Origin: Pseudoclavibacter sp. AY1H1
Lineage (GTDB): Bacteria; Actinomycetota; Actinomycetes; Actinomycetales; Microbacteriaceae
Direction: 5' to 3'
Assembly: GCF_002931055.1 (NCBI RefSeq)
Contig: NZ_PSXX01000002.1
Location: 310,001 to 374,000 of the forward strand
Length of the DNA stretch: 64,000 nt
Both the position numbers and the translations under genes were made by a program. The notes under the pieces are model-generated. The model ran no database searches. It was not told the DNA's origin and saw nothing but the letters and a program-made list of their open reading frames with translations. Position 1 is the first letter of the stretch; each line of letters starts with the position of its first letter. Of this stretch, positions 17,344 through 25,685 are shown one piece after another.

Positions 17344-18354
17344 ATGCTCTCGCGCTTTGCTTCATTCACGGCGTTTTCCGCTTTCGCCCTGGCGGCCAGC
17401 CTGTTCCTCACCGGCTGCGCAGCGCCGTCATCCACCCCGGCCGATACCGGGACGAGTGAGAGCGCCTCCTCCACCACGCGCGCCCTTACAACCGATCAGG
17501 GCGAGCTCACGATTCCGACCGACCCTCAGCGCGTGGTGCTGTTGAACTATGCCCTCGCGGGCTATCTCTACGACCTTGACGTACCGGTGACAGCGCTGAC
17601 CGCGGAGGCTACCAACACCGAGGCGACCTTCTCCGAGTTCTGGGCGGACGAGGCTGAGTCCGCGGGCACCGAGTTCGTGTCCTGGAGCCCCGAGGGCTTC
17701 GACCTCGAAGCCATCCTGGCGCTGAAACCCGACCTAATCGTGGCGGGAGGCTTGGGGTATCCGCTCATGCTTGCTACCAAGGCGTACGACCAGCTGTCCG
17801 CCATCGCACCCACCGTCATCGTCCCAGGCGCCTTGACGGAATGGCAGCAACAGTACGAGTTCCTTGCCGAAGACGTCTTCGGCAAACCGCAGGTGTACGC
17901 AGACGCCTTGGCCACCTACGACGCGAAGATGGCGGAGGTGCGCGATTCGATAAGCCCACCAGCTGGCGAATCCGTTTTCCTGAGCTTCACAGCCGATCAG
18001 CGCCCCTTCGTTCTCATCGAGGATCGTGGCCTGCCGAAGATGTTCACCGACCTCGGCTTCCGTCCTGCGGGTCTGTTCGCCACCGGACACTTCGATCCCT
18101 ACACTCCTGGCGGGGACTCCTTCGAGATCTCGACCGAGCAGGCCGGCCAGCTACTCACCCAGGAATCCCTCTTCGTCTTTGGTTTCAACGCGGAGACCGT
18201 CGACCTCGACACCCTTCGCCAGAACCCGGTGTACGCGGCACTGCCTGCCTTCCAGAACGATCAGTCGTATCAGTTCCCGTACTGGTCCCAGCGTGCGGAT
18301 TTCGATGAGTCGATGTCGCTGCTGGACCTCATCCAGCAGCAGTTCCAAAAGTGA
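17344..18354 (+). CDS. Iron-siderophore ABC transporter substrate-binding lipoprotein
   Basis: A 336-residue periplasmic-binding-type protein (class III, FepB/FhuD fold). The signal is MLSRFASFTAFSAFALAASL ending in lipobox LTGC, so the protein is lipid-anchored. Family motifs are PTDPQRVVLLNYALAGYLYD, EAILALKPDLIVAGG (the classic helical-backbone segment) and TAPTVIV-like IAPTVIV. ATG 17344 has TTAGGTGG at good spacing; GTG 17335 is the alternative. First gene of a five-gene uptake operon, behind an iron box. It binds an Fe(III)-siderophore and delivers it to the two permeases. Confidence 0.88.
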   Translation: MLSRFASFTAFSAFALAASLFLTGCAAPSSTPADTGTSESASSTTRALTTDQGELTIPTDPQRVVLLNYALAGYLYDLDVPVTALTAEATNTEATFSEFWADEAESAGTEFVSWSPEGFDLEAILALKPDLIVAGGLGYPLMLATKAYDQLSAIAPTVIVPGALTEWQQQYEFLAEDVFGKPQVYADALATYDAKMAEVRDSISPPAGESVFLSFTADQRPFVLIEDRGLPKMFTDLGFRPAGLFATGHFDPYTPGGDSFEISTEQAGQLLTQESLFVFGFNAETVDLDTLRQNPVYAALPAFQNDQSYQFPYWSQRADFDESMSLLDLIQQQFQK

Positions 18355-18385
18355 AAGGCCCAGAGGCACGCATGAGGAGCTATCG

Positions 18386-20137
18386 GTGAGCCCGCGATCT
18401 TTCGTCGCCCACCCTCTGGTGCTGCGCCGGCTAAGCGTGGTGCGGACCAGCGAGGTGACGCCTCGGATGTGCCGCATCACGCTCGGCGGTGAGCAGCTGG
18501 GTGCTTTCGAACGTGAAGGCATGTGCCATCCCCGGTTCGCGAGCCCGATGTTCGACGACCATGTGAAGCTGCTTTTTGCAACAGAGGGTCCGGTCGATGA
18601 CGTGCTGCCCCACCAGCTCCCCCACGGGATCGAGTGGACCGTATCGGAGACGCGCGCGGGCCGGGACTACACGCTCCGGCATGTGCGCGAGGACGAACTC
18701 GACCTTGACTTCGTCCTGCATGCCGACAACCACGATGCCGGCCCCGCCGAAGCCTGGGCGCGCGCGGCACGCCCCGGGGACGAGGTGTGGTTCGTCGGCC
18801 CGAAGTCATCGAGCGTGATCCCGGACAACACGGACCGCGTCGTGCTGATCGGTGACGAGACAGCGCTGCCCGCCATCGGACGATTCTTCGAGGAGCGCCC
18901 GGTTGCAGTCCCAGTCCATGCCGTTGTCTTGGTGGGCGACGACGCGGCACGACAGGAGCTCGCGCTCCGGGCAGGCGATCGCCTCGAATGGGTGCTCGCT
19001 GAACCCGGCGATGCCGACGCGGTGGGCAGAGCGGTCACTTTGCTCGACGACGAAGCCTTTGCCGGTTCTCCGTATGTTTGGGCTGCGGCAGAATCGCGCG
19101 CACTGCTCCCGTTGCGCCGGGCGCTGAGCCGAGTACATCGAATTCCCAAGTCGCACCAGGACATCACCGGTTACTGGCATGCACGCACCAATGCACCTTC
19201 AACGATTCAAAACGTCGCCCGCGACGAAGCGACGCGGTGCGAGCCGGTGCCCTCCCCCACCGTCTGGTTCACCATCCGCGCCGCCCTGCGCCTGGGTGTG
19301 ATCGATGCACTCGACAAGCGCGAATGCACCACGCACGAGCTGGCGAAACAACTACAGGTGCGTGCTGGCTCGCTGGACACGATCATCGCGGTGCTCGCTG
19401 CGCACGGACTGGTAAGGCAGCAAGCCGCGTCGGAAGGAAAGGACCTCACCCAGCCCCTCCACCTGACCGAGCTGGGGGCAGACTTGTGCGCGAACGAGCA
19501 CGATCGTGAGCGGTTCGACGGACCGGAAGCCGATCAGCTAATTTCGCTCCGGAACCTCGACGCCGCGATCCGCGCGGACGACTCGGCCTGGCGACGCGAG
19601 TACGGCAGTTCGATGGCCCAACTCGCCGCCACCGATGAGCTGATGCGTGACGAGCTGTCCGAGCATGCGGAGGGTCTGACCTACCTGATGCCGGCGCTGC
19701 TTGAAGCAGCGCCTTGGTCACGCGATAGCACCTTGTCCGTCCACGGACCGGGGGCCGAGGTGGTGCGAAGAGCATTGCACGGTGCCGACCGCGCCATGTC
19801 GGTCCGCGTCATCGACACCGATGCGGACTCGCAGATTCACGCGCGCGCCCTCACTCACCGAACGGACGAGGAAGCGCTGGACTACCTCGCGGCGCTGTCC
19901 ATGCCCGAACTCCTCCTGATCGAGCCGACGAAGGCGGATCTGCTGGATCCGCACGCGGCAGAGCATCAGCTGCTGCAGATGGCGATCACCGGCACCCCAC
20001 CCCGCACCGCGACGCGCCTGATCGATCTGGCGGCACGCGCAGGATGGACAGCCACGAGTACGCATGAACTGGGCTGGGGCGTCACCTGCGTGGTGCTGCA
20101 TGCCGGCGGCGAACACGCCACAACAGTTACAGCATGA
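18386..20137 (+). CDS. Siderophore-interacting protein fused to a methyltransferase-like domain
   Basis: 583 residues, start GTG 18386 with GAGGAGC upstream; the open frame extending further upstream overlaps the binding-protein gene and is rejected. Residues about 5-265 are a siderophore-interacting flavoprotein (ViuB/YqjH type): RRLSVVRTSEVTPRMCRITL, the FAD motif region around YTLRHV, AARPGDEVWFVGPKSS and VVLIGDETALPAIGRFFEE. After a short linker, a winged-helix dimerisation segment follows (PSPTVWFTIRAALRLGVIDA...TTHELAKQLQVRAGSLDTII), then a domain resembling O-methyltransferases but lacking an obvious D/E-x-G-x-G-x-G SAM motif. The N-terminal part would reduce Fe(III)-siderophore to release iron; the C-terminal role is unknown. 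Confidence 0.8.
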   Translation: MSPRSFVAHPLVLRRLSVVRTSEVTPRMCRITLGGEQLGAFEREGMCHPRFASPMFDDHVKLLFATEGPVDDVLPHQLPHGIEWTVSETRAGRDYTLRHVREDELDLDFVLHADNHDAGPAEAWARAARPGDEVWFVGPKSSSVIPDNTDRVVLIGDETALPAIGRFFEERPVAVPVHAVVLVGDDAARQELALRAGDRLEWVLAEPGDADAVGRAVTLLDDEAFAGSPYVWAAAESRALLPLRRALSRVHRIPKSHQDITGYWHARTNAPSTIQNVARDEATRCEPVPSPTVWFTIRAALRLGVIDALDKRECTTHELAKQLQVRAGSLDTIIAVLAAHGLVRQQAASEGKDLTQPLHLTELGADLCANEHDRERFDGPEADQLISLRNLDAAIRADDSAWRREYGSSMAQLAATDELMRDELSEHAEGLTYLMPALLEAAPWSRDSTLSVHGPGAEVVRRALHGADRAMSVRVIDTDADSQIHARALTHRTDEEALDYLAALSMPELLLIEPTKADLLDPHAAEHQLLQMAITGTPPRTATRLIDLAARAGWTATSTHELGWGVTCVVLHAGGEHATTVTA

Positions 20138-21168
20138 CCACGCAGACTCAGCTCAGCCCTCCCACCGTCCGATCGGCGACTGTTCGCGGTGTGGGGCTGT
20201 TCATCTCGACCTTCCTCCTTATCCTCGCTGCACTATTGAGCGTCGCGGTCGGCTCCGCCCTGCTCTCTCCCAACACCGTGTTGTCCGCACTGTTCACACC
20301 GGACGGGTCGGTGTCCCAGATCACGGTGACCGGCGTGCGCGTTCCACGCACCCTGCTCGGTATCGCCGTCGGAGTCGCCCTCGGTATCGCCGGCGCACTG
20401 ATGCAGGCGCTCACGCGCAATCCGCTCGCCGATCCTGGACTGCTCGGCGTGAACGGTGGTGCCGCGCTCTCCGTGGCCATCGGCGTCACAGCATTCGGGT
20501 TGGTGCGGATCGCCGACTACGTCTGGTGGGCGTTCGGAGGAGCGGCAGTCGCCGCGATCCTCGTCTACGCGATCGCGGCCCGCTCGCGCGGTGGCATCAC
20601 CCCGGTCCGGCTCACCCTGGTCGGCATGGCACTGAGCGCAGTCTTCCTCGGTTCCGCCACGCTCCTTACGCTCGTCGACCCGAGGACCTTCGATCGCATG
20701 CGGTTCTGGGGTGTCGGATCCATCACAGACCGCCCTGACGGCACCCTGCGGACGGTGCTGCCGTTCATAGTTGCGGGCGTGATCCTATCCATGCTCTGCG
20801 CGCGTGCGCTCAACGCGCTGGCACTCGGAGACGACGTCGCCAAATCGGTGGGCGTCCGCGTCGGGGTGATCAGATCCTTCGGCTTCATCGCAGTTGTCCT
20901 GCTGTGCGGCGCATCCACCGCGGCCGCTGGACCGATCGCATTCGTCGGCCTCATGATCCCGCACGCAGTGCGGAGGATCACCGGCCCAGACCAACGATGG
21001 ATCCTCCCCTACGCCCTGCTGCTCGCCCCCACACTCGTCCTGCTATCCGACGTGGCGGGCCGGATCCTCGTCTGGCCGGCGGAGCTCCAGCTCGGCATCA
21101 TGACGGCCCTCATCGGCGGACCAGTCCTCATCCTGCTCGTGCGCACATCGTCGCGGATCACGTGGTGA
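20134..21168 (+). CDS. Iron-siderophore ABC transporter permease (FecCD family), first
   Basis: A 344-residue polytopic permease, FecCD/BtuC fold. After the first membrane segment it shows VRVPRTLLGIAVGVALGIAG...ALMQALTRNPLADPGLLGVN, the defining FecCD signature, then GPIAFVGLMIPHAVRRITG, the coupling-helix region that contacts the ATPase. About nine hydrophobic segments are visible. Its ATG overlaps the stop of the preceding gene (ATGA), showing translational coupling. It forms a heterodimeric channel with the next gene product. Confidence 0.9.
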   Translation: MTTQTQLSPPTVRSATVRGVGLFISTFLLILAALLSVAVGSALLSPNTVLSALFTPDGSVSQITVTGVRVPRTLLGIAVGVALGIAGALMQALTRNPLADPGLLGVNGGAALSVAIGVTAFGLVRIADYVWWAFGGAAVAAILVYAIAARSRGGITPVRLTLVGMALSAVFLGSATLLTLVDPRTFDRMRFWGVGSITDRPDGTLRTVLPFIVAGVILSMLCARALNALALGDDVAKSVGVRVGVIRSFGFIAVVLLCGASTAAAGPIAFVGLMIPHAVRRITGPDQRWILPYALLLAPTLVLLSDVAGRILVWPAELQLGIMTALIGGPVLILLVRTSSRITW

Positions 21169-21179
21169 GGACTGAACCC

Positions 21180-22250
21180 GTGACTCCCTCTTCACCGATC
21201 GAGCCAACCTCCCGCAGTCACCTCTCCGAGCCGGTCGTGGTTCGCTGGGGCCGATTCAGCCGACGCCTGCAACGGCGAACGCTCATCGTCGCATTCATCA
21301 TGATGCTGCTTGTGACCGCGCTGCTTGTCTTCGCCCTCACCGCCGGGAGTGGAGGAATCGAGCCGACATCGCTGCTGCACGCTCTCGCCCCGGACGCGAC
21401 GGTATCCGAGCGGCTGGTGTTCGAATGGCGCGCGTCACGAGCACTCGCTGCGGCGCTCTTCGGCGCCTGTCTGGCCATCGGCGGCACAGTCTTCCAAACG
21501 CTCACACGCAATCCGCTGGGCAGCCCAGACATCATCGGGCTCAGCGCAGGTTCCTACGCCGGCGTGATCATCGTCATCATTCTCGGCGGCAGCGGTTTCC
21601 TGCCGTTCGCCGCTGGAGCGGTCAGCGGCGGTATCGTCGCGGCGGCATTCGTTTACCTCCTCGCGTTTCAGCGAGGCATACACGGATTCCGCCTGATCGT
21701 GGTCGGCCTTGCGCTCGGAGCCATCCTGCGCGCGCTCACCTCGTGGTTCAGCATCAAGGCCGACCTGGACGCCGCGCTCCAGGCAGCGATCTGGGACGCC
21801 GGTTCATTGAGTGGTATGACCTGGCCACTGCTCGCTCTGTCGACCGTCGTCGCCATGACACTCATGTTCACGTTGCCCGCAGCTTTCCGGCTCCTCCCAC
21901 TGATCGAACTCGGAGATGAGGCGGCCTCCTCACTCGGCGTGCGCGTGGAACGCAGCAAACTACTGCTCATCTTCATCGGCGTGGGCTTCACCGCAGTAGT
22001 CACCGCAGCGACCGGGCCGATCTCCTTCATCGCGCTCGCTTCACCGCAGATCGCCCGACGCCTCTGCGGTGGGACGGCTCCGGCAAACATGCTCGCATCA
22101 GGCCTGGTCGGAGCGGTGCTTCTCAGCAGCGCGGATCTCATCGCGCAGCATCTCGTCCCAGGCGTCCACCTCCCGGTCGGCGGCGTGACCGTGGTGATCG
22201 GAGGACTGTACCTGGTATGGCTCATCACTCGAGAGGGAAAACGCACATGA
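21180..22250 (+). CDS. Iron-siderophore ABC transporter permease (FecCD family), second
   Basis: About 357 residues with the same FecCD landmarks: ASRALAAALFGACLAIGGTVF, LTRNPLGSPDIIGLSAG and the coupling segment ATGPISFIALASPQIARRL. GTG 21180 is preferred because GAGGA lies eight bases upstream; GTG 21165, overlapping the previous stop as GTGA, is the alternative and would add five residues. A hydrophilic N-terminal leader of about 30 residues precedes the first membrane segment. Pairs with the preceding permease. Confidence 0.88.
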   Translation: MTPSSPIEPTSRSHLSEPVVVRWGRFSRRLQRRTLIVAFIMMLLVTALLVFALTAGSGGIEPTSLLHALAPDATVSERLVFEWRASRALAAALFGACLAIGGTVFQTLTRNPLGSPDIIGLSAGSYAGVIIVIILGGSGFLPFAAGAVSGGIVAAAFVYLLAFQRGIHGFRLIVVGLALGAILRALTSWFSIKADLDAALQAAIWDAGSLSGMTWPLLALSTVVAMTLMFTLPAAFRLLPLIELGDEAASSLGVRVERSKLLLIFIGVGFTAVVTAATGPISFIALASPQIARRLCGGTAPANMLASGLVGAVLLSSADLIAQHLVPGVHLPVGGVTVVIGGLYLVWLITREGKRT

Positions 22251-23083
22251 CCGAATCGACCCCGTGCGGAATCACCGCAAACAGCCTCACCGTCGGGTAC
22301 GGACACCGACCGGTGATCGACCAGCTCGATGTGCACATCCCGCCGGCGACATTCACCGCGATCATTGGCCCGAACGCATGCGGCAAGTCGACACTGCTCC
22401 GAGCGCTCGCCCGCTTGCTTCCCGCGCGTTCCGGTCAGGTATTGCTTGACGGTGCAGACATCCGCGATCTGTCCGGCATGCAGCTGGCCCGTCGCCTCGC
22501 ATTGCTCCCGCAATCACCCGTAACACCGGACGGCATCACCGTTGTCGACCTCGTCTCTAGGGGACGGTATGCGCACCAGAGCGTGCTTAGCCAATGGTCG
22601 CGCAACGACGCCCGAGCCGTACAAGCCGCTCTATCAGCCGCCGGCGTCGCAGAGCTCGCCCACCGGCATGTCGACGAACTCTCCGGGGGGCAACGCCAAC
22701 GGGCGTGGATCGCCCTCGCGCTCGCGCAAGAGACCGACGTACTACTGCTCGACGAGCCGACAACCTTCCTCGACATCGCGCACCAGGTGGAGGTACTCGA
22801 ACTCGCTGTGCGCCTGTGCGACGAAGGACGAACCGTCGTCGCCGTCCTCCACGAACTCGCGATGGCTGCGCGGTACGCCACGCACGTCATCGCCATGCGC
22901 GACGGACGAATCGTCGCCGAGGGGCCGCCACAGGACGTGGTGACCGCGGAGGTCATCCGAGAGGTTTTCGATCTGGATGCACAGGTGATCGAAGACCCCG
23001 AGACGGGCGCACCGGTAGTACTCCCGCGCGGGGTACATCGTGATTTGGCGAGCCCCTCGCGGAGACGGAGAGCCGTGCACTAG
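22247..23083 (+). CDS. Iron-siderophore ABC transporter ATP-binding protein (FepC-like)
   Basis: A 278-residue ABC ATPase with intact motifs: Walker A GPNACGKST (residues about 43-51), Q-loop LLPQSP, signature LSGGQRQRAWIALALAQ, Walker B VLLLDEPT and switch His in AVLHEL. TFLDIAHQVEVLEL is typical of the FepC/FhuC subfamily. Its ATG overlaps the permease stop (ATGA). Last gene of the uptake operon; its final four bases overlap the convergent LuxR gene. Confidence 0.92.
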   Translation: MTESTPCGITANSLTVGYGHRPVIDQLDVHIPPATFTAIIGPNACGKSTLLRALARLLPARSGQVLLDGADIRDLSGMQLARRLALLPQSPVTPDGITVVDLVSRGRYAHQSVLSQWSRNDARAVQAALSAAGVAELAHRHVDELSGGQRQRAWIALALAQETDVLLLDEPTTFLDIAHQVEVLELAVRLCDEGRTVVAVLHELAMAARYATHVIAMRDGRIVAEGPPQDVVTAEVIREVFDLDAQVIEDPETGAPVVLPRGVHRDLASPSRRRRAVH

Positions 23084-23712
23084 AACTCTGGTACCGAATA
23101 CCCCTCAGCCAGGAGAGTGGCGCGGAGCAGGGACCTGCTCGAGACTTCGAACCCGAGCCCCTGCAATCGGCGACGCGCCAGTTTCAGGTGGGTCCGGACT
23201 GTCGCTGGGCTCAACCCCAAGAGCTCAGCGATCTGTTGTGTTGTTGGCGACGCTCTGCTCGCGAAGAGAGCGGCAATTTGCAGCTCACGATCCGTGAGAA
23301 GAGAAGCCGCCGAGGACGCGGAACCCCACGCGCTAGCAGGCGTGTCATCGATAAGGACGTCGAGCAGACTCGTGATGGTAGAGGCCTCCCGCGCCAAAAC
23401 ATGTGCAGCCCCTTCCTGCCGCAGGTTGTGGATCAGTCGAGACCGCGGGAAGTTAGCAACGACTACCACCTGAGTACCCAAGCGAGCGACCGCCCGAGTC
23501 TTGAGCAGGATCGGCACATGATCCCTGAACTCAGCACTCACGATCACGACGTCCGCAGCCAATGCTCGCTCCGCGGAGAATTCCATCCAGGAACGGCTAT
23601 GTCGCCCCACAGCGAATTCGCGTCCCGATCTCTCGGACGCAATGGACAGCGCACCCCAGAGCAGGGGCGACTCGTCGACGACTTCAATGATCTTCACATG
23701 CGCTATTCTCAC
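23080..23712 (-). CDS. LuxR-family response-regulator-like protein
   Basis: A 210-residue protein. The first ~120 residues have a receiver-like layout (VKIIEVVDESPLLWGALSIA ... ADVVIVSAEF ... GTQVVVVANFPRSRLIHNL), but the phospho-acceptor Asp is not clear, so it may not be phosphorylated. Residues about 140-200 form a LuxR/GerE helix-turn-helix (LTDRELQIAALFAS, then QIAELLGLSPATVRTHLKLA). Start GTG 23712. It is divergent from the next LuxR-type gene with a 36-base gap, and convergent with the ABC ATPase by four bases. Together with the next gene it probably controls the exported protein at 24511. Confidence 0.72.
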   Translation of the reverse strand: MRIAHVKIIEVVDESPLLWGALSIASERSGREFAVGRHSRSWMEFSAERALAADVVIVSAEFRDHVPILLKTRAVARLGTQVVVVANFPRSRLIHNLRQEGAAHVLAREASTITSLLDVLIDDTPASAWGSASSAASLLTDRELQIAALFASRASPTTQQIAELLGLSPATVRTHLKLARRRLQGLGFEVSSRSLLRATLLAEGYSVPEF

Positions 23713-23748
23713 CCAACAAGTCCCCCACAGTTTACTTCAGGTGTTCCA

Positions 23749-24462
23749 ATGAAGAGATACCCCATAAGCCAGACAGCAACAACCAGCCCGAACAAAACCC
23801 ACTGGGCGATTCTCATGCAGAGCCGGATCGATGCGTCAGCCTTGGCGGCGATACTCCAGGACAAGTTCCCTCTCCTTGAGGATCCTCGACTCGTCACGAC
23901 CCCCAATGAGGCAGACGAGAGAACTGTCGAATCGTTCGTGGTCGTCAGTGCCACTTTCGGCCTGAGTCAGCAGCTGCCACGCATAGTCCACAGCCTTAGT
24001 AGTCAAGGCAGCCGCGTGCTCCTACTCACAGACGGGCGCTCAACACACGACAACGCCGCAGCGAGTCTTGCGGGAGCGCGAGCCTCGTTCGACACCCGGC
24101 AGCCCCTTGGGTACCTACTCATGGCAGCCCACATGGCACTCAACGGGCACCACGAGACGCCTACCCAATCGAGCACACTGTGGACCTCTCCCAAGCCCAT
24201 CCACCACATCCGACTCACAGTGACCGAACAGCGAGTGGTCGATGCGATCTTTCAACCAAATGCGACGCACGCGACCGTAGCCCACTTACTCGGGGTCAGC
24301 GTCCACACCGTCAACAACCACTTGGCGAATATCCGGGGAAAATTGGGTCAATTCCCCGTTCGAAACCTGCCTTCGCTCCGCTTCGCACTCGAGGAAGTTG
24401 GGCTCCTCGAGCCTTACCCCACATCTACTAGTAGATCCGCAACGCTGAGCCGCGACATGTGA
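23749..24462 (+). CDS. LuxR-type helix-turn-helix protein, receiver-less
   Basis: A 237-residue protein. The N-terminal ~150 residues form a Rossmann-like or pseudo-receiver region (FVVVSATFGLSQQLPRIVHS, then GSRVLLLTDGRS) without a recognisable acidic phosphorylation pocket. Residues about 165-215 are a LuxR helix-turn-helix (LTVTEQRVVDAIFQPNATHA then TVAHLLGVSVHTVNNHLANI). ATG 23749 begins the domain; an open frame continues upstream across the divergent gene and is ignored. It shares domain layout with its divergent neighbour, suggesting a duplicated, possibly heteromeric regulator pair. Confidence 0.65.
   Translation: MKRYPISQTATTSPNKTHWAILMQSRIDASALAAILQDKFPLLEDPRLVTTPNEADERTVESFVVVSATFGLSQQLPRIVHSLSSQGSRVLLLTDGRSTHDNAAASLAGARASFDTRQPLGYLLMAAHMALNGHHETPTQSSTLWTSPKPIHHIRLTVTEQRVVDAIFQPNATHATVAHLLGVSVHTVNNHLANIRGKLGQFPVRNLPSLRFALEEVGLLEPYPTSTSRSATLSRDM
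24423..24436. promoter_or_regulatory. Perfect 14-base palindrome upstream of exported-protein gene
   Basis: ATCTACTAGTAGAT is fully self-complementary and lies at the 3' end of the LuxR-type gene, about 75 bases upstream of the exported-protein start. Palindromes of this size are typical LuxR-family operators. Binding is inference. Confidence 0.4.
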
Positions 24463-24479
24463 AGACACGTGCTTACATT

Positions 24480-24501
24480 CCTTAAGCCAATTAACTTAAG
24501 G
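24480..24501. promoter_or_regulatory. Inverted repeat CCTTAAG-N8-CTTAAGG next to the start of the exported-protein gene
   Basis: Perfect 7-base arms with an 8-base AT-rich spacer (CCAATTAA), ending nine bases before ATG 24511 and covering the expected ribosome-binding site. It could be an operator for the two LuxR-type proteins or a hairpin that hides the translation start. No Shine-Dalgarno other than TTAAGGA inside the right arm is seen, which favours translational control. Confidence 0.5.
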
Positions 24502-24510
24502 ATTGTTTCA

Positions 24511-25182
24511 ATGAATGATTCACGACCTTCAGAACCAATTTCGCGTCGGAAGATAGTTCAAGGTGCAGCCTGGTCAATCCCAGTAATCGCGACCGCCGTC
24601 GCAACTCCATACGCTGCAGCATCCGAGCGCTGGAATGTTGCGGTGACGCAAGGTTGCTTGATCGGTATCGCCGGACTCGATTTGCTTCCTGGTTTCCGAA
24701 TTTCTGAGACGACGAACACCACTCCCCCCACAACCCTGACATTTACGCAGTCGATTGTGTACACGGGTTCATACAACTTCCTCTTCGCGGAGGCACCGCA
24801 ACGCACTGCTGCACAAGCGATTGGCACGACGAACCTCGGCCTCTACTTCGTGGCAGGCATTGTCAGCTCACTCAGCAGCAACGCGTCGGCTACCTCTTTC
24901 AGCGGAAGCCTCGTGTCCTCCACGTACCAGGAGATCAGCCGCGGACCAAATGGCTTGGGTGGTACGCGCGTAGATTTCACGATGACTCGCTCGCGAACCA
25001 TCACGGTTACCAACCTTGGCGCCAGCGGCGCTGCTGGCATCGGGTATCTCATCAGTGCCGGTGTGACGCTTCCCGGTGCATCCGTCAACAACATCCTGAC
25101 GGCAAACCCGGGCTCAGGTGGCCTCATCACCACCGACAATTCGGCGATCCTCGACTGGGACCTGCTGAGCATTGGCTGCTGA
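24511..25182 (+). CDS. Exported protein with Tat-like RR...AWSIPVI signal
   Basis: A 223-residue protein starting at ATG 24511 (AAGGA within the adjacent inverted repeat). Residues 10-45 carry SRRKIVQGAAWSIPVIATAV followed by ATPYAAAS, the same twin-arginine-type signal as the exported protein at 13210-13785. The mature part is rich in Ser, Thr, Gly and Asn with beta-strand periodicity (TFTQSIVYTGSYNFLFAE, TMTRSRTITVTNLGASGAAG) and has two Cys, near the N-terminus of the mature region (TQGCLIG) and at the very end (LSIGC), which could form a disulfide. Function is unknown; a surface or matrix protein is inferred. Two LuxR-type regulators lie directly upstream. Confidence 0.7.
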   Translation: MNDSRPSEPISRRKIVQGAAWSIPVIATAVATPYAAASERWNVAVTQGCLIGIAGLDLLPGFRISETTNTTPPTTLTFTQSIVYTGSYNFLFAEAPQRTAAQAIGTTNLGLYFVAGIVSSLSSNASATSFSGSLVSSTYQEISRGPNGLGGTRVDFTMTRSRTITVTNLGASGAAGIGYLISAGVTLPGASVNNILTANPGSGGLITTDNSAILDWDLLSIGC

Positions 25183-25685
25183 AACCCCTCACGCACGAGC
25201 TTGAGCTTGAAGTGGCGAGCCCACGTGGAAACGAGATTGAGCTGAGTTGGCAGGATGAATCTGCCTCTCTCGATACTGGGATGCTGTCAGCAGTCAACTG
25301 CGCAGGTCTCTAAACGCCACCAGGCGAAGGGTGCCGGCCGCGAGGACGCTGGGGAGTCTCCTGCGCCTACCCTACAAACGAGACTGGGGATTCTCGCGCC
25401 TGGTTGGAACGCGGGGGTTCGCATCGCACGCCGATGCGAACCCCCGCTGTAAAAAACAAGGCCATGCTCTCACGTCATGCGGTTGAGCAAGCGGGACCAG
25501 GTGCTCTGCCTTTTCTCGGCATCGACTCCTCCGCACCGTTGGGCACGGTGCTCGGACACCACCAGTGCCTGCGTTGGGGCGTCCAAGTGGGCCCGGCGGA
25601 CGAGCGACTCCGGCGGCTCTGTGGATAGGCTTGGTGTGATTCATCGCGTGCAGCAGCAGCGGCGGCACCTATCCCGCTAGTTCGA
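25183..25685. other. Convergent intergenic region at the cargo/backbone boundary
   Basis: About 500 bases between the exported-protein gene and the end of the conjugation operon. The long hairpin at 25411-25447 is the only clear structure. No gene is supported; open frames at 25404-25680 are short and overlap the hairpin. Confidence 0.5.
25411..25447. terminator. 16-bp perfect hairpin between convergent transcripts
   Basis: Left arm GCGGGGGTTCGCATCG (25411-25426), 5-base loop CACGC, right arm 25432-25447 perfectly complementary. It lies between a plus-strand gene ending at 25182 and minus-strand genes ending at 25686, so a bidirectional terminator is the simplest reading. No T-tract follows on either strand (an A-run follows on the plus strand), which actinobacterial terminators often lack. 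An alternative is a transfer origin or recombination site at the end of the conjugation operon. Confidence 0.55.

Noticed and set aside
18026-18385. Upstream in-frame extension of the SIP gene into the binding-protein gene
   Set aside because: It is the shifted frame of the binding-protein gene (Ser/Arg/Pro-rich). A good ribosome-binding site at GTG 18386 gives the normal start.
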